Shown here in pieces: positions 36,450 to 45,324 of a DNA stretch of 64,000 nucleotides. This DNA comes from Brevibacterium limosum. GTDB taxonomy: Bacteria; Actinomycetota; Actinomycetes; Actinomycetales; Brevibacteriaceae. The position numbers and the translations under genes are program-made. Numbering within the stretch: the stretch's first letter is position 1; each line of letters starts with the position of its first letter. Below the pieces are notes generated by a model. That model saw nothing but the letters and a program-made list of their open reading frames with translations. It did no database searches and was not told the DNA's origin. Location: NCBI RefSeq assembly GCF_011617705.1, contig NZ_CP050154.1:930001-994000 (forward strand), read 5' to 3'.

Positions 36450-37475
36450 GTGGTCACGACAAGCGAAGGTGCGGACAGCACACAGAATTCCCTGGTGCTC
36501 CGTGTCCGCAACGCCATCAAAGACGCGGGAATCAACCACAGCGAAGTCGCCCGACGGATCGGGCTCGACGCCTCCAAACTCTCGAAATCCCTGGCCGGGA
36601 CCCGCAAGTTCCGGGTCGAGGAGATCTCAGGCATCTCCGAACTCACCGGAGTCACCACCGACTGGCTCACGACCGGTCGCAGGGCGGGGCCGCCTCGGCG
36701 GGTGATTGTCACCGACGTACCCGCCCAGCACCGTGAAGTACCGGACGTAGTCGATGACGGGACGCGCGCTGACGCACACGCTGCCGGGGGAGCTGCCGCC
36801 GGTCCGGCACCGACGAAGGAGTGGATGTCGAAGGGGACTCGCAATCGGCTGAAGATCATCGCGGCTGCCTGGTGGCTCTATGCCGATCTCGGCATCGACA
36901 AAGTCCGCACCGAAGACGTCGCGGACGCGGCCGGGGTGAGCGCCTCGGCGGTGAACTACCACTTCCGGACGAAAGACCAGCTGCTGCAGGCGGCCCTGCG
37001 CTACTCCCTCGATGTCATCGCCGAGACCCGCCACCTCAACGATTCCGCCGACCCCATCGGCGTGCTCCGCCACTTCGCACGCATCCATGCCGGAGTCGAT
37101 CCGAAGATCCGGAGAGTGTGGTCGATCTGGCTCCAATGCTGGGCCCGTGCAGCCACCGACGAAAGCGCCCGCGCGAACCTCACCGCCGTCTACGGCGAAT
37201 GGATGGACATGATCATGACAATCATCGACAGCGGCCAGCGCACGGGAGCGATCCGAACCGGCAACACCGCCCTCATGGTCAAATCCCTCTCGATCTTCAT
37301 CGACGGCCTCGGCGTGGCCCGCACCACCGAGCACATGCCCATCACCGATGACGAGGCACTGACCATGCTCGAGAACTACCTCGCCGCTCACGTCCTCACC
37401 GGCGACACACACGACACCCGAACCCCGAAGTCAGACCGGGTCGCCGCTGCCGGCCGACCCGAACCGACGTCCTAG
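36450..37475 (+). CDS. Fusion regulator: Cro/C1-type HTH plus TetR-type HTH and ligand domain
   Basis: About 341 residues with two DNA-binding domains. Residues about 15-70 form a Cro/C1-type HTH (VLRVRNAIKDAGINHSEVAR, GLDASKLSKSLAGTRKF). After a Pro/Ala-rich linker, residues about 128-180 form a TetR HTH (IIAAAWWLYADLGIDKVRTE, AGVSASAVNYHFRTKDQLL) and the rest a TetR ligand domain. It heads the peptide-type ABC import operon (12 bp upstream) and is probably its regulator. The start is uncertain (GTG 36450, or GTG 36435); no strong ribosome site is visible. Confidence 0.78.
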   Translation: MVTTSEGADSTQNSLVLRVRNAIKDAGINHSEVARRIGLDASKLSKSLAGTRKFRVEEISGISELTGVTTDWLTTGRRAGPPRRVIVTDVPAQHREVPDVVDDGTRADAHAAGGAAAGPAPTKEWMSKGTRNRLKIIAAAWWLYADLGIDKVRTEDVADAAGVSASAVNYHFRTKDQLLQAALRYSLDVIAETRHLNDSADPIGVLRHFARIHAGVDPKIRRVWSIWLQCWARAATDESARANLTAVYGEWMDMIMTIIDSGQRTGAIRTGNTALMVKSLSIFIDGLGVARTTEHMPITDDEALTMLENYLAAHVLTGDTHDTRTPKSDRVAAAGRPEPTS

Positions 37476-37486
37476 GAAGAAGGCAC

Positions 37487-39034
37487 ATGAGAACACCGAA
37501 CCGAAGACAAGCGCTGGGCGCAGGCCTTGCCGTGGCCGGCGTCGCGGGCTTGAGCGCCTGCGGAGGCGGAGAGGTCGGCGCCGCCGATGCCGGCGACCCC
37601 GTCAAGGGCGGGACCCTGCGCGTCGGCGTCACCGGCGGCAATTCGGCCGACACCGTCGACGCCCATATTCCCGTCAACAACGGTGACGTCTGCCGTTCCG
37701 TCAACCTCTACAACGCCCTCTTCGGCTGGGACGACGACTCACAGGTCGTGCCGCTGCTGGCCGAATCGATCGAGGCCAACTCCGACTCCACAGTCTGGAC
37801 GTGCACGCTCAAGGAGGGCATCAAGTTCTCCGACGGCAAACCGATCACCCCCGAAGACGTCGTCTTCACCTTCGAGCGGATCAACGACCCGGACGATCCG
37901 AAGACTGCGGCCGCGAACTTCTCCATGCTCGACAAGGTCGTCGCCAAGGGAGACCGGGCCGTGGAGTTCCGACTCAATGAGGCCAACGGCCTGTTCAAGG
38001 ATGCCGTCGCCGAATACACCGCCGGCATCGTGCCCGTCGGCTACGACCCGAAGGATCCGGTGTGCTCCGGGCCGTTCAAACTCAAGTCCTTCACCGCCGC
38101 CCAGTCGACCGTGCTCGTGCCCAACGAGTACTACTTCGACCACGACAAGCTCTACCTCGATGAGGTGGAGGTGCTGAACTTCAACGACGACGACGCCCTC
38201 ATCAACGCCCTCCTGTCCACACAGGTCGATGCGATCGCCGGCATCCCGCTGGCCCTCGTCGAAGTCATCGGCGCCGACGAGCGCATGACCATCCTCAACT
38301 CGAAGACCGGCATGTGGCTGCCCTTCACCATGCGCGTGGACAAGAAGCCCTTCGACGACGTCAAGGTCCGACAGGCCTTCCGCCTCGTCGTCGACCGCCC
38401 GCAGATGATCGAACAGGTGCTCTCGGGCTACGGGACGCTGGGCAACGACATGTTCGGACCGCTGAGTGAGAACTACCCGAAGTTCCCACAGCGCAAACAG
38501 GACATCGACAAAGCGAAGAAGCTCCTCGCCGAGGCGGGCTACCCCGACGGGCTCGAGGTCGAACTCGTCACCGCCCCCATCCAATCCGGCGCCGTCGAAT
38601 CCGCGCAGGTCTTCGCCCAGCAGGCCGCCGACGCCGGAATCACGGTCAAGATCCGCAAGGTCGACGCGACGACGTTCTTCGGCGACGAGTATCTGCAGTG
38701 GGACTTCGCTCAGGACTTCTGGTACACCCGCGACTTCATGCCGCAGGTCATCGCCTGCTCCCTGGCCGAATCACCGTTCAACGAAACGCATTGGGACGAC
38801 CCGCAGTTCAACAAGGTCTTCGCCAAGGCCCGCGCCATCCCCGACGCCGGGGAGCGCCGGGACCTCGAGCACGAGCTGCAGAAGATGCTCTATGACGACG
38901 GCGGGTACATCGTGTGGGGCTTCGCCAACCAGGTCGACGCCTTCCAGAAGTACGTGGGAGGCCTCGTCCCCAACTCCACAGGACGGCCCCTGAGCGGTTG
39001 GAGATTCGACCGCGTGTGGATCGGAGAGGTGTGA
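37487..39034 (+). CDS. ABC transporter substrate-binding lipoprotein (family 5, DppA/OppA type)
   Basis: 515 residues. A twin-Arg-like basic start (RTPNRRQALGAGLAVAGVAG) leads to a lipobox LSAC, then a family-5 binding domain (GGTLRVGVTGGNSADTVDAH, CTLKEGIKFSDGKPITPEDV, VRQAFRLVVDRPQMIEQVLS). It binds a peptide, opine or similar solute outside the membrane. The RR motif suggests Tat export. Preceded by AGGAAGAAGG and followed one base later by the permease start, so tightly in one operon. Confidence 0.93.
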   Translation: MRTPNRRQALGAGLAVAGVAGLSACGGGEVGAADAGDPVKGGTLRVGVTGGNSADTVDAHIPVNNGDVCRSVNLYNALFGWDDDSQVVPLLAESIEANSDSTVWTCTLKEGIKFSDGKPITPEDVVFTFERINDPDDPKTAAANFSMLDKVVAKGDRAVEFRLNEANGLFKDAVAEYTAGIVPVGYDPKDPVCSGPFKLKSFTAAQSTVLVPNEYYFDHDKLYLDEVEVLNFNDDDALINALLSTQVDAIAGIPLALVEVIGADERMTILNSKTGMWLPFTMRVDKKPFDDVKVRQAFRLVVDRPQMIEQVLSGYGTLGNDMFGPLSENYPKFPQRKQDIDKAKKLLAEAGYPDGLEVELVTAPIQSGAVESAQVFAQQAADAGITVKIRKVDATTFFGDEYLQWDFAQDFWYTRDFMPQVIACSLAESPFNETHWDDPQFNKVFAKARAIPDAGERRDLEHELQKMLYDDGGYIVWGFANQVDAFQKYVGGLVPNSTGRPLSGWRFDRVWIGEV

Positions 39035-39035
39035 C

Positions 39036-39989
39036 ATGTTCGGAAAAGTGATCGGAAAGCGGCTGCTCTTCTCCGCGTTCATCCTCATCGCGGTCTCACT
39101 GCTCGTCTTCGGCGCCACCCTGCTGCTGCCCGGCGACGCCGCGCGAGCCATCCTCGGCCAGCAGGCCACGCCTGAGCGCATCGCGGCCCTCAACGAACAG
39201 CTCGGACTCAACCAACCCGCCTGGCAGCGCTACCTCACCTGGCTGGGCGGACTCTTCGTCGGAGACTTCGGAACCTCCTCGGCGACGGGCGGACCGGTCT
39301 CCGAACTCCTCGGCGATCGGGTCTGGGCGTCCTTCGTCCTCATGGGACTGGCCGCGATCATCTCCGTGCCGCTGGGCATCGGACTCGGCGTCTATCAGGC
39401 CCTGCACCGCGGCGGTCGCCGCGACCAGGGGATGACCGGCATCAGCCTGGTGCTCGCGGCCATGCCCGAGTTCGTCATCGGCATCGGGCTCATCGCGATC
39501 TTCGCCACCTCGGTGTTCCAGATCCTGCCCGCCGTGACCCTGGCCCCGCCGGGCGAGCCCGTCTGGAACCGGCCTCAGCAGCTCATCCTGCCGACCCTGA
39601 CCCTCATCCTCGTCGTCACCCCCTATATCGTGCGGATGATGCGGGCCACGATGATCGAGGTTCTCGATTCCGGATTCGTCGAGATGGCCCGGCTCAAAGG
39701 TGTCCCTGAGAAGCGCGTGATCATGCGCCACGCCGTGCCCCATGCGCTCGGTCCCGTCGCGCAGGTCGTGGCGATCCAGCTGGCCTGGCTGGCCGGCGGC
39801 GTGGTCGTCGTCGAGTTCCTCTTCCGCTACCCGGGACTCGGGCAGGCGCTCATCGACGCGGTGACCTACCGTGACGTGCAGGTCGTCCAGGCGATCTCCA
39901 TGCTCGTCGCCGCCGTCTACGTCGTGGTGAACCTGGCGGCCGATGTCGTCGGCATCCTCACCAACCCGAAACTGAGGAGTGCAGCATGA
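39036..39989 (+). CDS. ABC transporter permease, DppB type
   Basis: 317 residues, six membrane helices. Typical DppB N-terminus (RLLFSAFILIAVSLLVFGAT, LLPGDAARAILG) and an EAA-like loop (EMARLKGVPEKRVIMRHAVP) that contacts the ATPase. Forms the channel with the next gene product. Overlaps it by 4 bp. Confidence 0.94.
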   Translation: MFGKVIGKRLLFSAFILIAVSLLVFGATLLLPGDAARAILGQQATPERIAALNEQLGLNQPAWQRYLTWLGGLFVGDFGTSSATGGPVSELLGDRVWASFVLMGLAAIISVPLGIGLGVYQALHRGGRRDQGMTGISLVLAAMPEFVIGIGLIAIFATSVFQILPAVTLAPPGEPVWNRPQQLILPTLTLILVVTPYIVRMMRATMIEVLDSGFVEMARLKGVPEKRVIMRHAVPHALGPVAQVVAIQLAWLAGGVVVVEFLFRYPGLGQALIDAVTYRDVQVVQAISMLVAAVYVVVNLAADVVGILTNPKLRSAA

Positions 39990-40903
39990 GCACCGATGCG
40001 AACAGTCTCGACGACCTCAAATCCGCGGCCACCGACGCCGCCGAGGTGCCCAAGGAATCCCAGACCACCTACGTCCCGTTCTACAAGCGGGTGCTGGCAC
40101 AGAAGCAGGGCAAGATCGGCCTGACGATCACCGTCGTCATCGTCGTGCTCTCCCTGTGCGGGCCGCTGCTGCTGCCGTGGGCGACGGGCAACACCGCCAC
40201 CGAGTTCGTCACGAAGCCCTTCAGCCCCTACGGGCTCTTCGGCTCCGACAACCTGGGCCGCGATGTGCTCTCCCGGTTCCTCGCCGGTGGTCTGACCCTC
40301 ATCGTCTACGGCGTGCTCGCTACCGTCCTCGGCATGGTCGTCGGTGCTCTCCTCGGCATGCTCGCCGCCTATGTCGGAGGCACGTTCGACGCCGTGATCA
40401 TGCGGCTCAATGACGTCATTCTCGCCATCCCGCAGCTCGTGTTCGCCCTCCTGGCGATCACCGTGCTCGGACCGCAGGGATGGGTGCTCGTGACCGTCAT
40501 CGGTCTCACCCACGCACCACGCATCGCCCGCGTCGCGAGGTCCGCGACCCTGGGCGTCATCACCGAGGACTACATCAAGGCAGCGGAGATGTACGCGATG
40601 CCCCGGTGGAAGGTGCTCATCCGTGAGCTGCTGCCCAACATCACCGGACCGCTGAGCGTGGAGGCAGGCCTGCGCCTGACCTACTCGATCGGCTACATCG
40701 CCTCGCTGTCCTTCCTCGGACTCGGCCTGCAGCCGCCCGCGGCTGACTGGGGTCTGATGATCAACGAGAACCGCATCGCCCTGTCCATCCAACCCTGGGG
40801 TGTGCTGCTGCCGGTCATCGCGATCGCACTGCTGACCATCGGCACCAACCTGCTCGCGGACTCCTTCGCCCGAGCCACTGCATCAACATCCGTGGAGGCA
40901 TGA
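39986..40903 (+). CDS. ABC transporter permease, DppC type
   Basis: 305 residues. DppC/OppC-type permease with a cytoplasmic N-terminal tail, GSDNLGRDVLSRFLAGG just after the first helix, and the EAA-like loop KAAEMYAMPRWKVLIRELLP. Its stop overlaps the start of the ATPase gene (ATGA). Partner of the DppB-type permease. Confidence 0.94.
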   Translation: MSTDANSLDDLKSAATDAAEVPKESQTTYVPFYKRVLAQKQGKIGLTITVVIVVLSLCGPLLLPWATGNTATEFVTKPFSPYGLFGSDNLGRDVLSRFLAGGLTLIVYGVLATVLGMVVGALLGMLAAYVGGTFDAVIMRLNDVILAIPQLVFALLAITVLGPQGWVLVTVIGLTHAPRIARVARSATLGVITEDYIKAAEMYAMPRWKVLIRELLPNITGPLSVEAGLRLTYSIGYIASLSFLGLGLQPPAADWGLMINENRIALSIQPWGVLLPVIAIALLTIGTNLLADSFARATASTSVEA

Positions 40904-42723
40904 TGATCCCGAAGACAGAGACCGTTCGCCACGATGATGCGAACGAACCGAACGAGAAGATCGTCCTGCGCGTGTCCGATCTGCGTGTGCTCACGAACGC
41001 CGGCGACGAGATCCTTCACGGAGTCGACTTCGCCCTGTCCCGCGGTGAGATCCTCGGACTCGTCGGCGAATCCGGTTCCGGTAAGACCACGGCCGGCCTG
41101 GCCTGCATGGGACACTTCCGAGAAGGTCTGAAGTTCGGATCCGGGTCCGTGAGCATCTGGCCGCGCGGTGATGCCTCCCATCTTGAGGTCGGCGACCTCG
41201 ACGAGGTGGCCCTGCGAGACCTGCGCGGTTCCCGAATCGCGTACATCCCGCAGGATCCGGCGCTCTCGCTCAACCCCGCCATGCGCGTGGGTGAGCAGAT
41301 CCGGGAAGTCCTCGACATCCACGGCTTCGGAGCCTCCGATCGTGAGCGAGCCGATCGCGTAGCCGAGGTGCTCGTCGACGTCGGCCTGCCCGGGGATCGG
41401 GCCTATCAGCGACGGTGGCCCCATCAGCTCTCCGGCGGTCAGCAGCAGCGCATCGGCATCGCCATGGCCTTCGCCATGTACCCCGACGTGCTCATCCTCG
41501 ACGAACCGACGACCGGTCTGGACGTGTCCACCCAGTCGGTCGTGCTCGACACGATCCGGCAGATGACGGTGGCGAACAACGTCGCCGGTCTCTACATCAC
41601 CCACGACCTCGCGGTGATCAAGGACATCTCCGACCGGGTCGCCGTGATGCTGCGCGGCAACCTCGTCGAAGAGGGCCCGGTGTCGGCAGTGCTCGAACGC
41701 CCGCAGCATGAGTACACGCAGATGCTCATGGCTGCGGTGCCCGACCTCGCCGGCCGCAAGACCATCGGCGACGGTGCCGCGGAAGCGAAGAAACCGTCCG
41801 CAGACGATGACAAGACGCACATCCTCGTCTCTGCGGGGGAGAAGCCCGGGGCCACGGATTCGAGGTCGGAGACGGAACCAGGCGGATCCGAAACGGACGC
41901 TTCGGGGACTGACGGGACGGTCGCCTCGGCGGGTCTCGAGTCAGCGGGGGAGGGCAGAGCCGCCTCGGCGAATGCGTCCCTGCTCGAGGTCACGGACCTG
42001 GCGCTCGCCTACGGGAAGGCGCAGATCCTCGACGGGATCAACCTGGTCCTGGAGCCGGGGGAGTGCACGATGCTGCTCGGGGAATCCGGGTCGGGCAAGA
42101 CGACCCTGTCGCAGTGTGTGGCCGGGCTCAACGATGACTACACGGGGTCGGTGAAGCTGCGCGGCACGGAGCTGGCGCGGTCGACGCGCAAACGCACGAA
42201 CGAGCAGCGGGTGGGCATCCAGTACGTGTTCCAGTCGCCGTTCTCCTCGCTCAATCCGCGGCGGTCGATCGGGCAGTCGCTGACGGTGCCCTTGGAGATG
42301 AGCGGCGAGGGAACGGCCGCGAGCCGCAAGGCCGCCGTCGAGGAAGCGCTCGATTCGGTGCGGTTGGGACGAACGTTCTACCACCGGCGCCCCGGCGACC
42401 TCTCCGGCGGTGAGCGACAGAGGGCCGCGATCGCCCGAGCGCTCGTCAACGCGCCGTCGGTGATGGTCTGCGATGAGATCACCTCGGCATTGGACGTCAG
42501 CGTGCAGGCCTCGATCGTCGCGCTGCTGCGGACCCTGCGGGAGGAGCGGCAGCTGGCGATGCTCTTCGTCACGCACAACATCGCGCTGTCACGGCACATC
42601 GCCGACAACCTCGCGGTGCTCAACAAGGGCAAGATCGTCGACTACGGGCCGACCGCCTCGGTGCTGGAGGACCCGTCACACGAGTACACGCGGGCGCTGA
42701 TTTCGGACGTGCCGAAGTTCTGA
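40900..42723 (+). CDS. Fused double ABC ATPase (DppD-DppF type)
   Basis: 607 residues carrying two complete nucleotide-binding domains. Domain 1: Walker A GESGSGKTT (Lys62), signature LSGGQQQRIGIAMA, Walker B VLILDEPTTGLDV. An acidic, Glu/Ser/Thr-rich linker (about 290-355) joins domain 2: Walker A GESGSGKTT, signature LSGGERQRAAIARAL, Walker B VMVCDEITSALDV. It energises the importer encoded by the three upstream genes. Such fusions are known in actinobacteria and proteobacteria. ATG 40900 overlaps the permease stop. Confidence 0.93.
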   Translation: MMIPKTETVRHDDANEPNEKIVLRVSDLRVLTNAGDEILHGVDFALSRGEILGLVGESGSGKTTAGLACMGHFREGLKFGSGSVSIWPRGDASHLEVGDLDEVALRDLRGSRIAYIPQDPALSLNPAMRVGEQIREVLDIHGFGASDRERADRVAEVLVDVGLPGDRAYQRRWPHQLSGGQQQRIGIAMAFAMYPDVLILDEPTTGLDVSTQSVVLDTIRQMTVANNVAGLYITHDLAVIKDISDRVAVMLRGNLVEEGPVSAVLERPQHEYTQMLMAAVPDLAGRKTIGDGAAEAKKPSADDDKTHILVSAGEKPGATDSRSETEPGGSETDASGTDGTVASAGLESAGEGRAASANASLLEVTDLALAYGKAQILDGINLVLEPGECTMLLGESGSGKTTLSQCVAGLNDDYTGSVKLRGTELARSTRKRTNEQRVGIQYVFQSPFSSLNPRRSIGQSLTVPLEMSGEGTAASRKAAVEEALDSVRLGRTFYHRRPGDLSGGERQRAAIARALVNAPSVMVCDEITSALDVSVQASIVALLRTLREERQLAMLFVTHNIALSRHIADNLAVLNKGKIVDYGPTASVLEDPSHEYTRALISDVPKF

Positions 42724-43093
42724 TGGGGTGGGCTGCTTGCAGCGAGCATGTTGGACCTCCGGGTCGTCTTGGTCTTGGCACACCCAGTGAGTCTGAGGCG
42801 GGCATGCTCTGGGCGACTGTCGTTGTCACAGCTAAGGAGGCCCTCCGTGGTGGTCCCAACGTGATCCGCAGTTCCGCTGACTCGCGCCATTCGAAACACC
42901 GTTTCCGAGAACATCGTCGCGGCTGGGCATTCAACGGCCTCGTCGCTGATTCTGCCGCACAGGGGCAGGCGGTGACTACGGCAACACACTGCGTCACCGG
43001 AGCCGATGTGGATCGAAGTTCTGAGTAATCGGGCTAACCGGTGGATCGGGGCATCGACGATGGGGTGACGCCCCGCCCTCGACTGAGCCTCAC
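42724..43093. other. 370-bp region without a supported gene
   Basis: Lies between the end of the ABC operon and a convergent membrane-protein gene. Short frames on both strands (for example plus 42723-43028) have no ribosome site, odd composition and no recognisable motif. A short GGGG/CCCC hairpin near 43060-43075 may terminate transcription. Confidence 0.35.
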
Positions 43094-44179
43094 TCAGGTG
43101 TCGTCGATCCGGTCGTCCTCGTCCTGCTGTTCAGCATAGACGCGCTGGCGCATTCGCTGCCCATGGGTGAGACTCCGCACGTCAAAATCCGAATCGAAAC
43201 TGGCACCGATGCCGCCCGCCACGACACCCATTGCAGCGCTCAGCCAGGCGATGTCCAAGTAGTTCGCGAATGAAGCCTCTGACTGGATCTGCTGCGTCAT
43301 AAATTCAGGATCGATGACGACGACGCCGCCGAGGAGGATGAGCGCCACCAGAGTCGCATATAGGGCCACGACCGTGATCAGCAGTGTCAGTACAGTCGAC
43401 AGGTTGTAGTACATGATGACGGTGGCGAGGCCCTCAGTGACGGGCTTGTCCCAGAGCTTGTGACTGATGATCAACCATCCAACCATCACGATGATGGCAG
43501 CCAGCCCGATCGACACGAGCCGGGCCGTGGACAGAAACGTCGACATCTGCCAGATCGAGCTGTAGAAGATGCCGAAGGCCCCGGTCGCGGACGCAGCCGC
43601 CAGCGCTCCAGAGAGCTTTGGCACGGTCCGCCAGGGATCATTGGCGATTGTCATTCCGAGTAGCATTCTGGGCCCACCGGTGAAAGTGTGCGCATGCAGG
43701 GTCTGGTGATCCTGATCGTCGCGCGTCGACCAATGGCTCCAATTCAGCAGATACTTATGTGAGTCGTTGGCCGGATCCCAGGGGACGAGTCTGTTGATCG
43801 ACGACATGAGGACCTTGAGTAAGCGCTTCTTCGTCGCCCAGGCACCCAAGGTTGGGCACGAGACGATGGCCAGATTGCTGTCGGCATGGATTTCGGCGAC
43901 CAGGGGATCGCCTTGGGTGTGCCGAGGAATCTCCGTGAGGACGAGGAGGATGTCGGTGTCGTCATAGTCCTCGCGAAGTTCGGTGACAGCATCGAGGTCG
44001 AGCTCTTGGTCCGGCGTGAGGCGAAGCGCATTCGTGCGCGTACGGAGGGTTGTCTGTACGCTGTATGCCCTCTGAAGCAAGCTTTCGAAGTCATCTCGGA
44101 TCGATGTCACGCGTCGACTGGGCAGGCCCGGGTCGGCCACCAGAAGCACCCTTAGCGCCTGCGACGAAGAATCTAGCAT
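43094..44179 (-). CDS. Uncharacterised membrane protein with soluble N-terminal domain
   Basis: 361 residues, family not recognised. Residues 1-165 look soluble and Rossmann-like (LRVLLVADPGLPSRR, DTDILLVLTEIPR, SNLAIVSCPTLGAW). Residues about 190-325 hold four or five hydrophobic helices (LVSIGLAAIIVMVGWLIIS, LLITVVALYATLVALILLGG). The C-terminus is charged and acidic. The layout suggests a membrane-tethered sensor or regulator, but no function can be assigned. Expressed alone; a 270-bp gap lies upstream of it. Confidence 0.75.
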   Translation of the reverse strand: MLDSSSQALRVLLVADPGLPSRRVTSIRDDFESLLQRAYSVQTTLRTRTNALRLTPDQELDLDAVTELREDYDDTDILLVLTEIPRHTQGDPLVAEIHADSNLAIVSCPTLGAWATKKRLLKVLMSSINRLVPWDPANDSHKYLLNWSHWSTRDDQDHQTLHAHTFTGGPRMLLGMTIANDPWRTVPKLSGALAAASATGAFGIFYSSIWQMSTFLSTARLVSIGLAAIIVMVGWLIISHKLWDKPVTEGLATVIMYYNLSTVLTLLITVVALYATLVALILLGGVVVIDPEFMTQQIQSEASFANYLDIAWLSAAMGVVAGGIGASFDSDFDVRSLTHGQRMRQRVYAEQQDEDDRIDDT

Positions 44180-44448
44180 CGCTGTCCTTTCGCTGAGATC
44201 ACAACCACGGCTTCAGCGGCTGAGTCTTGTGGGCCACCGGGTGAGTTCTGATGATGTTAATGATGTAAACGTTCACTTGCCCGCCCACGCTATCACTCTC
44301 GCATCGGTTCGCATTCTGGTTCAGCGGCTGCTCGAATTGCGTGTGGTGGTTGCGGTCTGCCGCCTTCTGCTGCGGTGCCTCAGAGCGGCAGGGCACCGAT
44401 GCGCTGCCGTCGGTGATCTGCTGTTTCGTTCGAGTTCGTGGGCTCAGG

Positions 44449-45172
44449 TCACCTTCTGCAAGAGCCCCTGACAATACCTGCCAGGTCGCCAGAGAACTCT
44501 CGGCGGTTGAGATGGATGAGCCGAGCGGCCGCCCTGATGAGTCCATCGGATCCGCGGTAGCCGACGGACCGGGCAGCGGAGGCAGCTGTCGATCCCGCGC
44601 GAATTCTGCGCAGGGCCAGGTTGAGCCTCCTCCGCGTCCTCCACTGCACGAAAGACGTGCCGAGATTGTCTTTGACGATCCGCTCGACGTGCCGTTTGCT
44701 CATCGAATGTCGCGCGGCGACGGCGGTCAGCGGCACCATCAGGCTCATGGGGTCGTCCATGATCGCTCTCACCGAGCGATGTTGCGGTTCCGGAATGGGG
44801 AAGTCATCGACGGCGAAGGTGCTCAGCTCTGCGTCGAGGGCTTCCCTGAGTGGCCTGCGCTCGGCCTCGCAGCTCGGGGATGAGGCGAGGATGAGCAGAG
44901 CGGTTTCGCGGAGGCGGTCGATCGGCGATGTGGAGGAACCCCTCGGGCGGCTCCGTCCGCGGTGACAGTCGCGGGCCGAGCATGATGGAGTCCGATTTCG
45001 CCGTCACCGAGTGGTCGACGCCCGAACCCAACCACAGGCTGGCCTCAGCGGGAAGGCTGAGTTGCGTCGGTTCGAACCCGTGCCCGCGCAGATGCACGTC
45101 TACGCAGCCGCTGATGACATGAATGAGCAGCGGGTACGAATGGCTGTGCCAGTCATGTCCGGTGAGGAGCAC
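44449..45172 (-). pseudogene. AraC-family regulator split by a frameshift
   Basis: The upstream frame encodes an AraC-type cupin sensor (VLLTGHDWHSHSYPLLIHVI, then LGSGVDHSVTAKSDSIML). The downstream frame encodes the AraC DNA-binding domain (AVAARHSMSKRHVERIVKDN, VGYRGSDGLIRAAARL). The switch is near 44905-44935: one frame continues DRPPPRNRSAH, the other continues DRLRETALLILASSPSCEAE, which fits the family. A one-base indel explains it, either a true inactivating mutation or a base-calling error. GTG 45172 is the probable start. Divergent from the siderophore-binding gene, as AraC-type siderophore regulators often are. Confidence 0.65.
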
Positions 45173-45264
45173 CGGTCGTTCTGTCTCGCTGTCGTTGCGT
45201 CGCAGTCGAGTGTGTCGCGCTGGTCGAGGGATGGTGTCGCCTTTGTCGTAGGTGGAACGGAAGG

Positions 45265-45283
45265 TTTGGTTAGGCTGGGCTAT
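45265..45283 (+). promoter_or_regulatory. Probable IdeR/DtxR iron box
   Basis: TTTGGTTAGGCTGGGCTAT matches the 19-bp DtxR/IdeR consensus TTAGGTTAGGCTAACCTAA at 14 of 19 positions, with the left half nearly perfect. It lies 41 bp upstream of the siderophore-binding lipoprotein ATG, overlapping the expected promoter. Iron-bound IdeR would repress the gene. Confidence 0.6.
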
Positions 45284-45324
45284 GTTCTCTGATCTTAGTC
45301 CGAGCCAGCCAACAGAGGTAGTCA

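Noticed and set aside
42723..43028. 101-codon plus-strand frame after the ABC operon
   Set aside because: No ribosome site, no recognisable motif, and skewed Arg/Ser content typical of a chance frame in GC-rich DNA.
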